The notes under the pieces were generated by a model that was not told the DNA's origin, searched no databases, and worked only from the letters and a program-made list of their open reading frames with translations. Source: Holophagales bacterium (GTDB taxonomy: Bacteria > Acidobacteriota > Thermoanaerobaculia > UBA5066). From it: 64,000 bases of DNA. The stretch is taken from the NCBI GenBank assembly GCA_016719485.1, contig JADJZB010000006.1:1-64000 (forward strand), written 5' to 3'. Below are positions 9,118-18,600 of this stretch, piece by piece (within the stretch, counting starts at the first letter, position 1; every line of letters begins with the position of its first letter). A program made the position numbers and the translations under genes.

Positions 9118-9348
9118 TCAGCGGTCGAGATCGGTCGAACTGTCGCCGGTTCCGTTCCTTCCGGCGTCGCCCGCCTGGCCGTCAACCGCGGCGGAGCCGG
9201 AGTCCTTCCGGGTCGCCCGCCGGGCCGCCCGGGTCCCGGCGAGGACCTCCTTCAGCTTCACGTAGACGGGCAACGCCTGGTCGTCCGGGAGCTCGACGCT
9301 CGTCGAGTCGTTCGCGGCGCCCTGGATCGAGACGGTGAGGGTGTGCAT
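9118..9348 (-). CDS. Small acidic protein, first gene of the ATPase operon
   Basis: 76 residues starting MHTLTVSIQGAAND, with a strong ribosome site (AAAGGAGGA). The first 40 residues look like a small beta-rich fold (TSVELPDDQALPVYVKLKEVL); the rest is polar and probably disordered. It is the most upstream recognisable gene of the minus-strand array and ends 8 nt before the membrane-protein start. Function unknown. Confidence 0.55.
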   Translation of the reverse strand: MHTLTVSIQGAANDSTSVELPDDQALPVYVKLKEVLAGTRAARRATRKDSGSAAVDGQAGDAGRNGTGDSSTDLDR

Positions 9349-9416
9349 GGCGTCCTCCTTTCGATAGGAGGACGGTAGGGTTCACGACCGTGGTTGCCGG
9401 GACAGCGTCGAACTGC

Positions 9417-9830
9417 TCATTTCCCCTGGAGCTCAGCGGCGCGGAAGCCGTGGTACTCGGCGAACTTCTCCGCGTCCACGGCCAAGGCCTCGGCGTCCTT
9501 GATGTAGCGGTCGCAGTGGTCACGCATTTTGCGGAGCCACGGATTCTCAGGCGCCTTCGGGTGGGTGGCGACGGTCATCTTGTAGTCGGCGTACATCTTT
9601 CTGTGCATGGCGGCCTCCTCGCGGTAGGCCGCTGCCTTCTTCCGGTACTCGGCGGCTTTCGCGAGGTGGTCTTCCGCCGTGACGGCAACCTTGGGCGCCT
9701 GCGCGCTCTCAGACTGGGGCGCGACTGACTGTGGCAAGGCGAAGGCGCCGGACGCGGAGAGCGCAACGCAGAGGGCGAAAACAGCTGCGCGACCGAGCCG
9801 GGCAGCGTCGTGTCCGTTCATGAGTGTCAT
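9417..9830 (-). CDS. Exported helical protein, paralogue A
   Basis: 137 residues from the ATG at 9830, which follows GGAGGT. A signal peptide (about 1-32, ending AFALPQ) precedes a coiled, charged helical domain: EDHLAKAAEYRKKAAAYREEA, then MRDHCDRYIKDAEALA and AEKFAEYHGFRAAEL. The same pattern occurs in the genes at 27973 and 28485, so these are three members of one small family. A single conserved-looking Cys/His (DHC) may bind metal. It is transcribed from its own copy of the CTCTAA promoter about 125 nt upstream, beside the CusRS-like genes. Exact role unknown; export and context point to periplasmic copper stress. Confidence 0.75.
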   Translation of the reverse strand: MTLMNGHDAARLGRAAVFALCVALSASGAFALPQSVAPQSESAQAPKVAVTAEDHLAKAAEYRKKAAAYREEAAMHRKMYADYKMTVATHPKAPENPWLRKMRDHCDRYIKDAEALAVDAEKFAEYHGFRAAELQGK

Positions 9831-9961
9831 GTGCGAGTACCTCCGCGCGAATGTCCCCGGACCCCGAGCGTCCGAGGATGGGTGAGCACCAGAGGGCGGG
9901 TTGCGAGTCGCCGGACGATCCAAGGCGACCGGCGCCCGTCAGGCCCGGTGTCTTCGGAGGG

Positions 9962-9996
9962 AATATGCGCGGGCGAGATTAGAGCCGCCTTAGAGG
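9962..9996 (-). promoter_or_regulatory. CTCTAA-type promoter S1
   Basis: On the minus strand: CTCTAA, 5 nt, CTCTAATC, 9 nt, CATATT. It drives the exported helical protein gene that starts at 9830. Spacing is identical to seven other sites in the window. Confidence 0.75.
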
Positions 9997-10008
9997 AACG
10001 GCGCTTCT

Positions 10009-11445
10009 CTACTGCGGCTGACTTGAGGACCTTGGCACCGCCAGAATCATGCGGGTGCCGCCTTCGGACCGTTGGAGGGCGCGAATGGTCCCACCGTGCT
10101 CGCGCACGATCCACGCGCAGATGGCCAGGCCGAGGCCGGCGCCGCCGTCCACCAGCCGCGTGCGGGCGGCGTCGCTGCGGAAGAACCTCTCGAAGACGCG
10201 TTCGAGATCGGACTCAGGGATGCCGGGCCCGTCGTCGTCGACGGCGAGAAACGCGAGCTGGCCCTCGACCCACACTGTGACGCGGACCCCGCCCGCGGCG
10301 GCGTGCTGCGCTTCCGCCCCGATTGAGAACCGGACGGCGTTGTCGACGAGGTTGAGGACGAGCTGGCGAAGCCAGCGTTCATCGCCCGGTATGACGACGG
10401 CGGGCGCTGGCGCCATTTCGAGGTGGGCTCCGAGGGCGTTGGCCCGCTCCGAGAACGACTCCACCACCTCGCCGGCGAGGATGTCGAGACGAACCGGCTC
10501 GAGCTGGAAGGGAACCTTGCCGCTGTCGGCTCGCGCCAGGAGGAGGAGGTCGGCCACGATATGCCGAAGACGGCCCACCTCTTCGTTGAGGCTCGCCATC
10601 GCGGAGCGGTATTCGTCCGCCTCCCGTGGCTGACCGAGAGCCACTTCGAGAGTGCTCTGCATGTTCGCGAGCGGGCTTCGGAGCTCGTGGGAGGCGTCGG
10701 CGGTGAAGCGCTTCATCGACTCGAACGAGTTCTCGAGACGACTGATCATCTGGTTGAACGTGTCGATGAGCCGGCCGATCTCGTCAGGGACGGGACGGGT
10801 CGGGAGCCGGCGGCTGAGCTGTGTCGACTCGATCTCTCTCGCCAGCTCCGTGACCTCGACGACGGGGGCGAGCGCGCGACCGGCGAGCCAGTAGCTGACC
10901 GCGGCAGATCCTGCGACCGCGATCGGCGCGAGGAGGAGCAGTGCGAGGCGGAGGTTCGACAGAGGAAGCTCGACGTCTCCCGTTCGCTCCATGACTCGGA
11001 TGACGCCCTGGCGTCCGGCATGGGACTTGTAGGGCCTCGTGTAGACCCGAAGGAGGCCGCCCTTCTCGACGTACGTGCGGAAGGCCGAGCGTTCTTCGAG
11101 GAATTGCGGCCGCGCTGCGAGCTCCTTGGCGGCCGGCACCGACTCGAGGTCGGGCGAGCGGTAGAAGACCGCCGGGTCGCCGTCGACGGAGTGGAACAGA
11201 GCGAGCTTCGAGTATCGGTTCAGCTGCGCGACCTGCTCCGGAGTCAGGTGTTCGCAGTCCTCGTGCTGCCCGATGACGGCCTGGATCGCGTCGGCCGTCT
11301 CGGTGAGCTCCCGATCGTGGTGGCGGAGGAGCTGGTCGCGGACGATGAAATAGAGACTGAGGCCGAAAGCGGCCAGGATGAGCGTGAGGACGAGGGAGTA
11401 CCCCAGGGTCAGCCGTCCGCGAAACGTCCTTGGCAGCGCTCTCAC
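10009..11445 (-). CDS. cusS: Sensor histidine kinase, CusS-like
   Basis: 478 residues from a GTG at 11445 that overlaps the regulator stop (GTGA). TM1 at about 13-33, a periplasmic sensor region of roughly 130 residues, TM2 at about 165-187, then HAMP. The H-box is FTADASHELRSPL with the phospho-accepting His near residue 253; N-box NLVDNAVRFS, G1 DDGPGIP and G2 GAGLGLAI are intact. The periplasmic part contains HEDCEH, a possible metal site. The gene pair lies divergent from cusCBA, as in CusRS/CopRS systems that sense periplasmic copper or silver. The metal specificity is inferred from neighbours. Confidence 0.85.
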   Translation of the reverse strand: MRALPRTFRGRLTLGYSLVLTLILAAFGLSLYFIVRDQLLRHHDRELTETADAIQAVIGQHEDCEHLTPEQVAQLNRYSKLALFHSVDGDPAVFYRSPDLESVPAAKELAARPQFLEERSAFRTYVEKGGLLRVYTRPYKSHAGRQGVIRVMERTGDVELPLSNLRLALLLLAPIAVAGSAAVSYWLAGRALAPVVEVTELAREIESTQLSRRLPTRPVPDEIGRLIDTFNQMISRLENSFESMKRFTADASHELRSPLANMQSTLEVALGQPREADEYRSAMASLNEEVGRLRHIVADLLLLARADSGKVPFQLEPVRLDILAGEVVESFSERANALGAHLEMAPAPAVVIPGDERWLRQLVLNLVDNAVRFSIGAEAQHAAAGGVRVTVWVEGQLAFLAVDDDGPGIPESDLERVFERFFRSDAARTRLVDGGAGLGLAICAWIVREHGGTIRALQRSEGGTRMILAVPRSSSQPQ

Positions 11446-12116
11446 TTGGGCTCCTTCAGGACGTACCCCGAACCGCGAACCGTCTGGATGAGCTTCACAT
11501 CGGCGCCCTGGTCGACCTTCTTTCGGAGGTAATTGATGTAGACCTCGACGAGGTTCGAGCCGCCGTCGTAGTCGAGGTCCCAAACGTGATCCAGGATCAT
11601 GGCGCGTGTCAGGACGACCCCCTTCCGCTTCATGAGGTATTCGAGGAGGCCGAATTCCTTTGAGGTGAGCTCGATCGGCCGGTTCCCGCGACGCACCGAA
11701 CGGTGCACGGTGTCGAGCTCGAGGTCCCCGGCGGTGAGCGTGGTGACGGGCTCGGCCGCAGGGCGCCGGCTGATCGCCCTGAGGCGCGCGAGGAGCTCCT
11801 GAAAGCTGAAGGGCTTCGGAAGGTAGTCGTCCGCTCCGAGGTCCAGTCCCCGGACCCGGTCCTCGACTGCGGACCGGGCGCTGAGGATGAGGACGGGCGT
11901 CGCCCGGTGGCGGGTCCGCAGCTCGCGCAGGATGTCGAGGCCGCTCTTGCCGGGGAGCATCACATCCAGGATGAGAGCGTCGTAGTCGACTCCGAGCGCA
12001 AGCTCGAGCCCCAGGCGCCCATCCGGTGCCACATCCACGGCGAATCCGTGTTCCTTCAGCCCCTGCCGGATGCTGTCCAGAAGCTTCGGGTCATCTTCAA
12101 CGACGAGCACTCTCAT
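11442..12116 (-). CDS. cusR: OmpR-family response regulator, CusR-like
   Basis: About 224 residues. The receiver domain has acidic pocket VEDD, phospho-acceptor in LILDVMLPG and conserved Lys in YLPKPFS; the C-terminal winged helix has ELTSKEFGLLEYL and TVRGSGYVL. The ATG at 12116 is preferred; a GTG three codons upstream (12125) is possible, and neither has a strong ribosome site. Regulators of this family bind direct repeats with about one helical turn spacing, which fits the CTCTAA repeats (11-nt period) found at eight promoters here. It is the best candidate for the activator of that regulon, including the cusCBA promoter just upstream. Confidence 0.88.
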   Translation of the reverse strand: MRVLVVEDDPKLLDSIRQGLKEHGFAVDVAPDGRLGLELALGVDYDALILDVMLPGKSGLDILRELRTRHRATPVLILSARSAVEDRVRGLDLGADDYLPKPFSFQELLARLRAISRRPAAEPVTTLTAGDLELDTVHRSVRRGNRPIELTSKEFGLLEYLMKRKGVVLTRAMILDHVWDLDYDGGSNLVEVYINYLRKKVDQGADVKLIQTVRGSGYVLKEPK

Positions 12117-12157
12117 GCGTTTCACCGGCCGAATCGAAGGGTCTCACGATACCGCGG

Positions 12158-12191
12158 CACTAATCCGTTTCTAATGTTGGGGGGGTAAGTT
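12158..12191 (+). promoter_or_regulatory. CTCTAA-type promoter S2 (cus operon)
   Basis: CACTAA, 5 nt, TTCTAATG, 9 nt (mostly G), TAAGTT. It lies between cusR and the Cys-rich gene and reads toward cusCBA. The half-sites are weaker matches than at other copies, but the spacing is the same. Confidence 0.65.
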
Positions 12192-12247
12192 CCCTGCGAG
12201 CCGAGTTGATCGTGTTTCGCCAGCAGAACCCCGCAGCCCGCACGCAG

Positions 12248-12696
12248 ATGCCTCCCGAGACCGCCAGAGGCGGAAATCGGGGGCGCTGGTTCTATCGTGG
12301 GGCGGCTCTGGCTCTCTCCGTGCTCCTGCTCGGCGCGAACGTCGCGCCGGCTACCTGCGCGGCGACCGCGGCCCGCTGGCTGGGGGGCGAGCATCGGGGA
12401 GCCCGGGGGATTGCTGCGGTGGCGCGGTTCGCCCGGCGGGAACCCCGGGGGACACCCTGTCGGACGACTCAGAGGGGTGCTGCTGCCCGCCCGGGGGGCC
12501 CTGCAGCGTTTCTCGGGACCCCCGGGGCCCGGAAGGGCCGCCGCCCGAGGGTACGGCCCGGGCCGGGGTCTCGGAGTCGCCGGGTCGGGAAGTTGACCTG
12601 GACCTTGGTTCGGCGCGCCAGAACCTGCGGACACTGGTGCGGCGCCGGCCCGGGGACGGCCTGCTCTTCCTCCGGATCGGCATTCTCAGGATCTGA
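12248..12696 (+). CDS. Exported Cys-cluster protein (one frameshift)
   Basis: The first part, from the ATG at 12248, encodes a signal peptide (RGAALALSVLLLGANVAPATCA). After the G-rich stretch near 12385-12415 the coding signal moves to the next frame: PGDCCGGAVRPAG, then SDDSEGCCCPPGGPCS, and a C-terminal EVDLDLGSARQNLRTL, ending at a TGA at 12696. Neither frame alone gives a sensible protein. The two Cys clusters suggest binding of copper in the periplasm. It would be the first gene of the cus operon, 71 nt before cusC. The frameshift is probably a sequencing error in a G run; a raw-read check would settle it. Confidence 0.5.
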
Positions 12697-12767
12697 TCCT
12701 GGGGCGTGGCCTTTTCGTCGCTGCCTGACGCAGGCGGCGCCCGACCACCGGAGCACGAGGTGAAGAG

Positions 12768-14102
12768 ATGTCCATCCTATGGTCCCGACGGGGAGTCGCG
12801 CTCTGCGCCCTCCTGTCCGTCGCTGCATTCAAAACCCAGGGGGTAGAGCCTCCGCCGCCGGTGGATCGCGCCGAGGTGGAGCGTCTCGTCGCGGAGGCGC
12901 TCGAGGCGAATCCCGAGATCCGGTCGGCGCGGGCCACGGCAGCCTCTGCGGAGGCGCGGATTGACCCTGCCGGCGCTCTGCCGGACCCGATGGTCTCGCT
13001 GAGCTACGAGAACGACGGAGTTTCGCCCTCGCTCGGGACGATGGAGATGACGCGTCTCCAGCTGATGGCGCAGCAGGCGATTCCGTACCCGGGGAAGCTC
13101 CGTCTCGCCCGGGAGGTCGCGCAGAAGGACGCCGAGAGGGCGGGGACAGTGCCCCAGCGGGTCGTCCTCACAATCGGGGCTTCGGTCCGCCGCGCCTACG
13201 CGGACCTCCTCGAGGCACGCGAAGCCTTGCGGCTCGTGGACGAGCAGGCCGAAACGTGGAAAGGCATCGAGGAAGTAACCCGAGGTCGGTACGCGGCGGG
13301 TCTCGCGAGCCAGCAGGACGTCCTCCGAGCGCAGAGCGAGCGGACGCGGCTTCTTCAAGAGCGCCGCCGCGAGGAAGCAGCCGAGCTGACGGCCCTGAGC
13401 GAGCTGCGTCAGCTCCTCTTTCGGCCGCCTGACGCGCCTATTCCTACCGAGCAGCGCCTCACACCGGGACGCCTCGTGACGATCCCCTCGAGCGCGGAGA
13501 CCCTCGCACGGGCCGTCGACGAGACCCCGGAGCTGAAGGAGATCGCACTCGTGAGGGAACGATCCAAGCTCTCCGTCGATCTCGCGCGCCGAAACCTCAT
13601 GCCCGACTTCGTCGCCTCGGCCGCATACATGAACCGTGGAGGGCTCCCGCTCATGTGGTCCGCCGGCCTCGGCGTCTCGATCCCTCTCTGGGCCGGCCAG
13701 AAGCAGCGGCCGCTCATCGTGGAGGCCGAGACCCTCGCCTCAGCGGCAGCCGCCACCGAGGAGTCCCTCCGTCGCCGAGTCCAGGCTGCGACCGAGGAGC
13801 GTCTCATCCGCCTCAACCAGCTTGCCCAGGAAGCGCGGCTCGATGCCGAGGGAATCCTCGTGCAGGACCAGCTCTCCGTCGATGCCGCCCTCGCCAGCTA
13901 CCGGACCGGCACCGTCCCCTTCGTGACGGTGCTCGAGGCGATCGGCACGTACTTCGGCGATCGCCGAGCCGCCCTCGGACGGCTGGCGAGCCTGATCCGC
14001 GCGCTGGCCGACCTCGAGGAGTTCTCTCCCGAGCGGAGCAGCCAGGCGCCCATGGCGTCTAAGACAGCCCCGGCGGCCGCCTCGGCCAGCCCGAAGATGT
14101 GA
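12768..14102 (+). CDS. cusC: Outer-membrane efflux protein, CusC/TolC family
   Basis: 444 residues with an N-terminal signal-like segment (GVALCALLSVAAFKTQG) and the two repeated OEP halves: LVAEALEANPEIRSARA near 40-60, DPMVSLSYEND, and in the second half SVDLARRNLMPDFVASAAY and GLGVSIPLW. Such trimers form the outer-membrane channel of tripartite efflux pumps. It is followed with overlap by cusB. The ATG has a moderate ribosome site (GAGGTGAAG). The operon context with a CusA-type pump gives the copper/silver assignment. Confidence 0.88.
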   Translation: MSILWSRRGVALCALLSVAAFKTQGVEPPPPVDRAEVERLVAEALEANPEIRSARATAASAEARIDPAGALPDPMVSLSYENDGVSPSLGTMEMTRLQLMAQQAIPYPGKLRLAREVAQKDAERAGTVPQRVVLTIGASVRRAYADLLEAREALRLVDEQAETWKGIEEVTRGRYAAGLASQQDVLRAQSERTRLLQERRREEAAELTALSELRQLLFRPPDAPIPTEQRLTPGRLVTIPSSAETLARAVDETPELKEIALVRERSKLSVDLARRNLMPDFVASAAYMNRGGLPLMWSAGLGVSIPLWAGQKQRPLIVEAETLASAAAATEESLRRRVQAATEERLIRLNQLAQEARLDAEGILVQDQLSVDAALASYRTGTVPFVTVLEAIGTYFGDRRAALGRLASLIRALADLEEFSPERSSQAPMASKTAPAAASASPKM

Positions 14103-14110
14103 GCAGAGAA

Positions 14111-15595
14111 ATGAAGAAGAAGCGCGTCCTCACGATCACCCTCACCGTCGCTCTGTTTGTCGTTGCCGGCGGGGTCGTCCTGGTCTCGTCCGCATGCCAG
14201 AAGAGTGGTGAACACTCGGCTGCCGCCAAGCGGTTTCACTGCCCGATGCACCCGGACGTCGTCAAGGACGGTCCCGGCGACTGCCCGATCTGCGGCATGA
14301 AGCTCGTCCCCATCGAGGAAGAGGCCCACCAGGCCGCGGTGGCGGGAACTGCCGCTCCGTCCGGGGAAAGGAAGATCCTCTTCTACCGGTCCCCGATGAA
14401 TCCGCAGGAGACGTCGCCCACCCCGAAGAAGGACTCTATGGGGATGGACTTCGTCGCGGTCTACTCGGACGAAGTCGACGCGGGAGCGAAGGGGCCGGAG
14501 GGTCTCGCCACGGTCACGATCGACGCCCAGAAGCAGCAGCTGCTGGGTCTCAAGACGATCGAGGTGAAGAGGGCCTCCTTCGAAACGTCCATCCGGACGA
14601 CCGGACGCGTCGCCTATGACGAGCGCAGGGTCCACCACGTCCACACGCGCTACGAGGCTTACGTCGAAGCGATCGAAGCGGACTACACGGGAAAGTACGT
14701 CAAGAAGGGCGACGTCCTGGTGAAGGTCTACAGCCCGGAGCTGTACGCGACGCAGCGGGAGTACCTGATGGCGCTCAGGGCGGCGAAGTCCACCTCGGGA
14801 TCGGCGATTCCGTCCGTCTCGCAGGGTGGGCAGGACCTCGTCGCCGCCGCCCGGCAGAGGCTTCTCCTGTGGGACATCACCCCTCAGGACATCGACGCCC
14901 TCGAAAAGCGCGGCGAGCCGACCAGGACGCTGAACATCTACGCTCCGATCTCCGGATTCGTCACGGGCCGGATGGCCTATCACGGGATGAAGGTCATGCC
15001 GGCCGATTCGCTGTTCGACATCGTCGACCTCTCCGCTGTCTGGGTCATCGCGGACGTCTACGAGTACGAACTCCCGCGGCTCTCGCTCGGCCAGACGGCG
15101 GCCATGACGCTCTCGTACTGGCCCGGGAAGTCCTGGACGGGGCGCGTCACCTACGTCTACCCGGCCGTCGACGAGATGACACGAACCGTGAAGGTGCGTC
15201 TCGAGTTCGCGAACCCCAAGGCGGAGCTGAAGCCCGAGATGTACGCCCAGGTCACGATTCACGGGCAGTCCAGGGAAGCGCTCGTCCTTCCCGACGACGT
15301 CGTCATCGACAGCGGCACACGAAAGGTCGTGTTCGTGGCAGAGGGGAAGGGAAGACTCTCGCCGCGTGAGATCTCCGTTGGTGACCATGCCGGCGGCCAG
15401 TACGAGGTGACGGGAGGCCTCTCCGCAGGGGAGACCGTCGCGCGGGGCGCCAATTTCCTCGTCGACTCGGAGTCGCGCCTGAAGGCTGCTCTTTCCGCGA
15501 TGACCACAGCCTCGCCCACGAAGGCGCCCGGCGAGAGGACGAAGGCGCCCGAGCCGCCCTCGCCGTCGGCGACGCCTGCCGGCCACGCCCACTGA
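14111..15595 (+). CDS. cusB: Periplasmic adaptor CusB with N-terminal heavy-metal-binding domain
   Basis: 494 residues from ATG 14111; a GTG at 14099 overlapping the cusC stop is the alternative. N-terminal membrane segment (TLTVALFVVAGGVVLVSSAC), then a metal-binding motif FHCPMHPDVV with CPICGMKL, and a second half-motif YRSPMNPQ with GMDFV. The rest is a membrane-fusion protein: GRVAYDERRVHHVH, a hairpin with EYLMALRAAKS, barrel-sandwich and beta-barrel parts. The CPMHP domain is typical of CusB-like adaptors and delivers Cu(I)/Ag(I) to the pump. The Cys near residue 32 could be lipidated, though the lipobox is imperfect. It is 11 nt from cusA. Confidence 0.9.
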   Translation: MKKKRVLTITLTVALFVVAGGVVLVSSACQKSGEHSAAAKRFHCPMHPDVVKDGPGDCPICGMKLVPIEEEAHQAAVAGTAAPSGERKILFYRSPMNPQETSPTPKKDSMGMDFVAVYSDEVDAGAKGPEGLATVTIDAQKQQLLGLKTIEVKRASFETSIRTTGRVAYDERRVHHVHTRYEAYVEAIEADYTGKYVKKGDVLVKVYSPELYATQREYLMALRAAKSTSGSAIPSVSQGGQDLVAAARQRLLLWDITPQDIDALEKRGEPTRTLNIYAPISGFVTGRMAYHGMKVMPADSLFDIVDLSAVWVIADVYEYELPRLSLGQTAAMTLSYWPGKSWTGRVTYVYPAVDEMTRTVKVRLEFANPKAELKPEMYAQVTIHGQSREALVLPDDVVIDSGTRKVVFVAEGKGRLSPREISVGDHAGGQYEVTGGLSAGETVARGANFLVDSESRLKAALSAMTTASPTKAPGERTKAPEPPSPSATPAGHAH

Positions 15596-15606
15596 AGGAG
15601 GACGCG

Positions 15607-18600
15607 ATGAGCCACGCGAGCCCCAGCGAGGGCGGAGGCGAAGGGGTGATCAAGCGGATCATCCGTTTCTCCGCCGAGAACAAGTACCTCGTCCTCTCCC
15701 TCTACGTCGTCGCCATCCTGATCGCCGTCTGGGTCATGAAGCGGACGCCCCTCGACGCGATCCCGGACCAGTCCGACACGCAGGTCATCATCTACTCGAA
15801 GTGGGACCGAAGCCCCGACATCATCGAGGACCAGGTCACGTACCCGATCGTCACCGCCCTCCTGGGCGCGCCGAAGGTCAAGACGATCCGGGGCTCCTCC
15901 GACTTCGGCTTCTCCTACGTCTACGTCATCTTCGAGGACGGCACCGACCTCTACTGGGCCCGCTCCCGCGTCCTCGAGTACCTCTCGAAGATTCAGGGGA
16001 GCCTCCCCCAGGGGGTCAAGACCGAGATGGGCTCCGACGCGACGAGCGTCGGGTGGGTCTTCCAGTACGCGCTCGTCGACGAGTCGGGAACGAACAGCAC
16101 CGACGAGCTGAGAACTTACCAGGACTGGTTCCTCAGGTACGCGGTCCAGTCGGTGCCGGGCGTGGCCGAGGTCGCGACGGTCGGCGGGCGGCAGAGGCAG
16201 TACCAGGTGACGATCGACCCGAACGTCCTCTCCGCCTACGGCGTGCCTCTCTCCCGCGTCGCCGAGGCGATCCGGATGAGCAACGAGGAGGTCGGCGGCC
16301 GTCTCATCGAGCTCTCGGGGCGGGAGTACATGGTGCGCGGGCGCGGCTACCTGAAGTCGGTCAAGGACATCGAGCAGATCGTCCTGAAGACGAACGAGAG
16401 GGGCACCCCGCTCACGGTCGGCGACGTCGGCCGGGTCTCGCTCGGCCCCGAGATCCGGCGGGGCGTCGCGGACCTCGACGGCGAGGGCGACGTCGTCGGC
16501 GGCATCGTGGTGATGCGAAGCGGCGAGAACGCCCTCAACGTCATCGAGCGGGTGAAGCAGAAGCTGAAGGACATCGAGCCCTCGCTGCCGAAGGGCGTGA
16601 AGGTCGTCACCACCTACGACCGCTCGGACCTCATCGAGCGCTCCATCGACACGCTGAAGGGGAAGCTGATCGAGGAGATCATCGTCGTCTCGATCATCAT
16701 CCTGATCTTTCTCTGGCATGTCCCAAGCGCGATCGTCCCCATCCTCACGATTCCGATCTCGGTCGTCCTCGCGTTCATCCCGTTCGGGCAGCTCGGGCTG
16801 ACGATCAACATCATGTCCCTCGCCGGGATCGCGATCTCGATCGGCGTCCTCGTCGACGGCGCGATCGTCGAGGTCGAGAACGCCTACAAGAAGCTCCAGC
16901 TCTGGAACGACGGAGGGCGGCCGGGCGACTTCCACAAGGTGCGCCTCGAAGCGCTCATGGAGGTCGGGCCGTCCGTCTTCTTCTCGCTCCTCGTCATCGC
17001 CGTCGCCTTCCTTCCCGTCTTCACGCTCGTCGACCAGGAGGGGCGCCTCTTCCGGCCGCTCGCCTACTCGAAGAACCTCGCCATGGCGATCGCAGCGTTC
17101 CTCGCGATCACGCTCGACCCGGCGCTGCGGATGCTCTTCGCGCGGATGGACTTCCTCCACTTCCGGCCGAAGTGGCTCGCCTGGGTCGTCAACCAGGTCA
17201 TCGTCGGGAAGTACTACGCCGAGGAGAAGCACCCGGTCTCGAGGCTCCTCCACAGGATCTACGAGCCTCCCTGCCGGTTCGTCCTGAAGCACCCGAAGTC
17301 GACGATCGCCGCCGCCCTCCTCGCGATGGTCGCGACCGTGCCGGTCTTCTTGAAGCTCGGCTCGGAGTTCATGCCGCCCCTCTACGAGGGGAGCATCCTC
17401 TACATGCCGACGACCATGCCCGGCATCTCCGTCACGGAGGCCGAGCGGCTCCTGCAGGTGCAGGACCGGATCCTGAAGTCGTTCCCCGAGGTCGAACGGG
17501 TCTTCGGCAAGGCGGGCCGCGCCGACAGCTCGACGGACCCGGCTCCGTTCTCGATGATGGAGACGACCGTCATCCTCAAGCCCGAGAACGAATGGCGGGC
17601 ACGCGAGCGCTGGTACTCTGCCTGGTCGCCGGAGTGGCTCGCGTCGGTCTTCCGCCACGTCTGGCGCGACCGCATCTCGCACGATGAGCTCGTCGACGAG
17701 ATGGACCGGGCGCTGAAGATCCCCGGAACGACGAACGCCTGGACGATGCCCATCAAGGCCCGCATCGACATGCTCTCGACCGGCATCCGGACGCCGATCG
17801 GAATCAAGGTCTTCGGCTCAGACCTGAACGAGATCGAGCGGATCGGCAAGGAGATCGAGACGGCCGTGAGGGCCGTCCCCGCGACCCGCTCGGCCTTCGC
17901 GGAACGGGTCGCGGGCGGCTACTTCATCGACTTCGAGCTCAAGCGCGACCAGCTCGCCCGCTACGGTCTCACCGTGGACGACGCGAACATGGTCATCATG
18001 ACGGCGATCGGCGGCGAGCCGATCACGACCCTCATCAAGGGGCGCGAGCGCTACTCCGTCTCGCTCCGCTACCCCCGCGAGCTCCGTGAAGACCTCACGC
18101 AGCTCGAGCGGGTGCTCGTCCCGACGATGTCCGGGGCGCAGGTCCCGATGGGACAGCTCGCCGACATCCGGCTCGTCCAGGGACCCTCGATGATCCGCAA
18201 CGAGAACGGCCTCCTCTCGGGGTACGTCTACGTCGACTTCGACACCGGAAAGGAGGACGTCGGCGGGTTCGTCGAGGAGGCGAAGAAGGCCGTCGCCGAG
18301 AGGGTCACGCTCCCCTCCGGCTATACCCTCGTCTGGAGCGGCCAGTTCGAGAACATGATCCGCGTCCGGGAGCGGCTGAAGGTCGTCATCCCGATCACGC
18401 TCGTCCTCATCTGGCTCCTCATGTACATGAACACGAAGTCGGCGATGAAGACCTTCATCGTCCTCCTCGCCGTGCCCTTCTCGATCATCGGGGCCGTCTG
18501 GTTCCTCTGGATCCTCGGCTACAACATGTCGATCGCGGTCTGGGTCGGCGTCATCGCCCTCATGGGCCTCGACGCCGAGACGGGCGTCTTCATGCTCCTC

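Noticed and set aside
4387..9348. Integrative conjugative element
   Set aside because: A VirD4-like ATPase and a replication-relaxation-like protein are present, but no relaxase, VirB4, pilus gene or integrase was found in the window.
13898..15592. 564-residue minus-strand frame opposite cusB
   Set aside because: No recognisable domain; cusB on the plus strand explains the region.
15259..17682. 807-residue open frame on the minus strand opposite cusA
   Set aside because: Asp/Glu/Arg/Val-rich with no motif; it is the antisense shadow of cusA, which has all family motifs.
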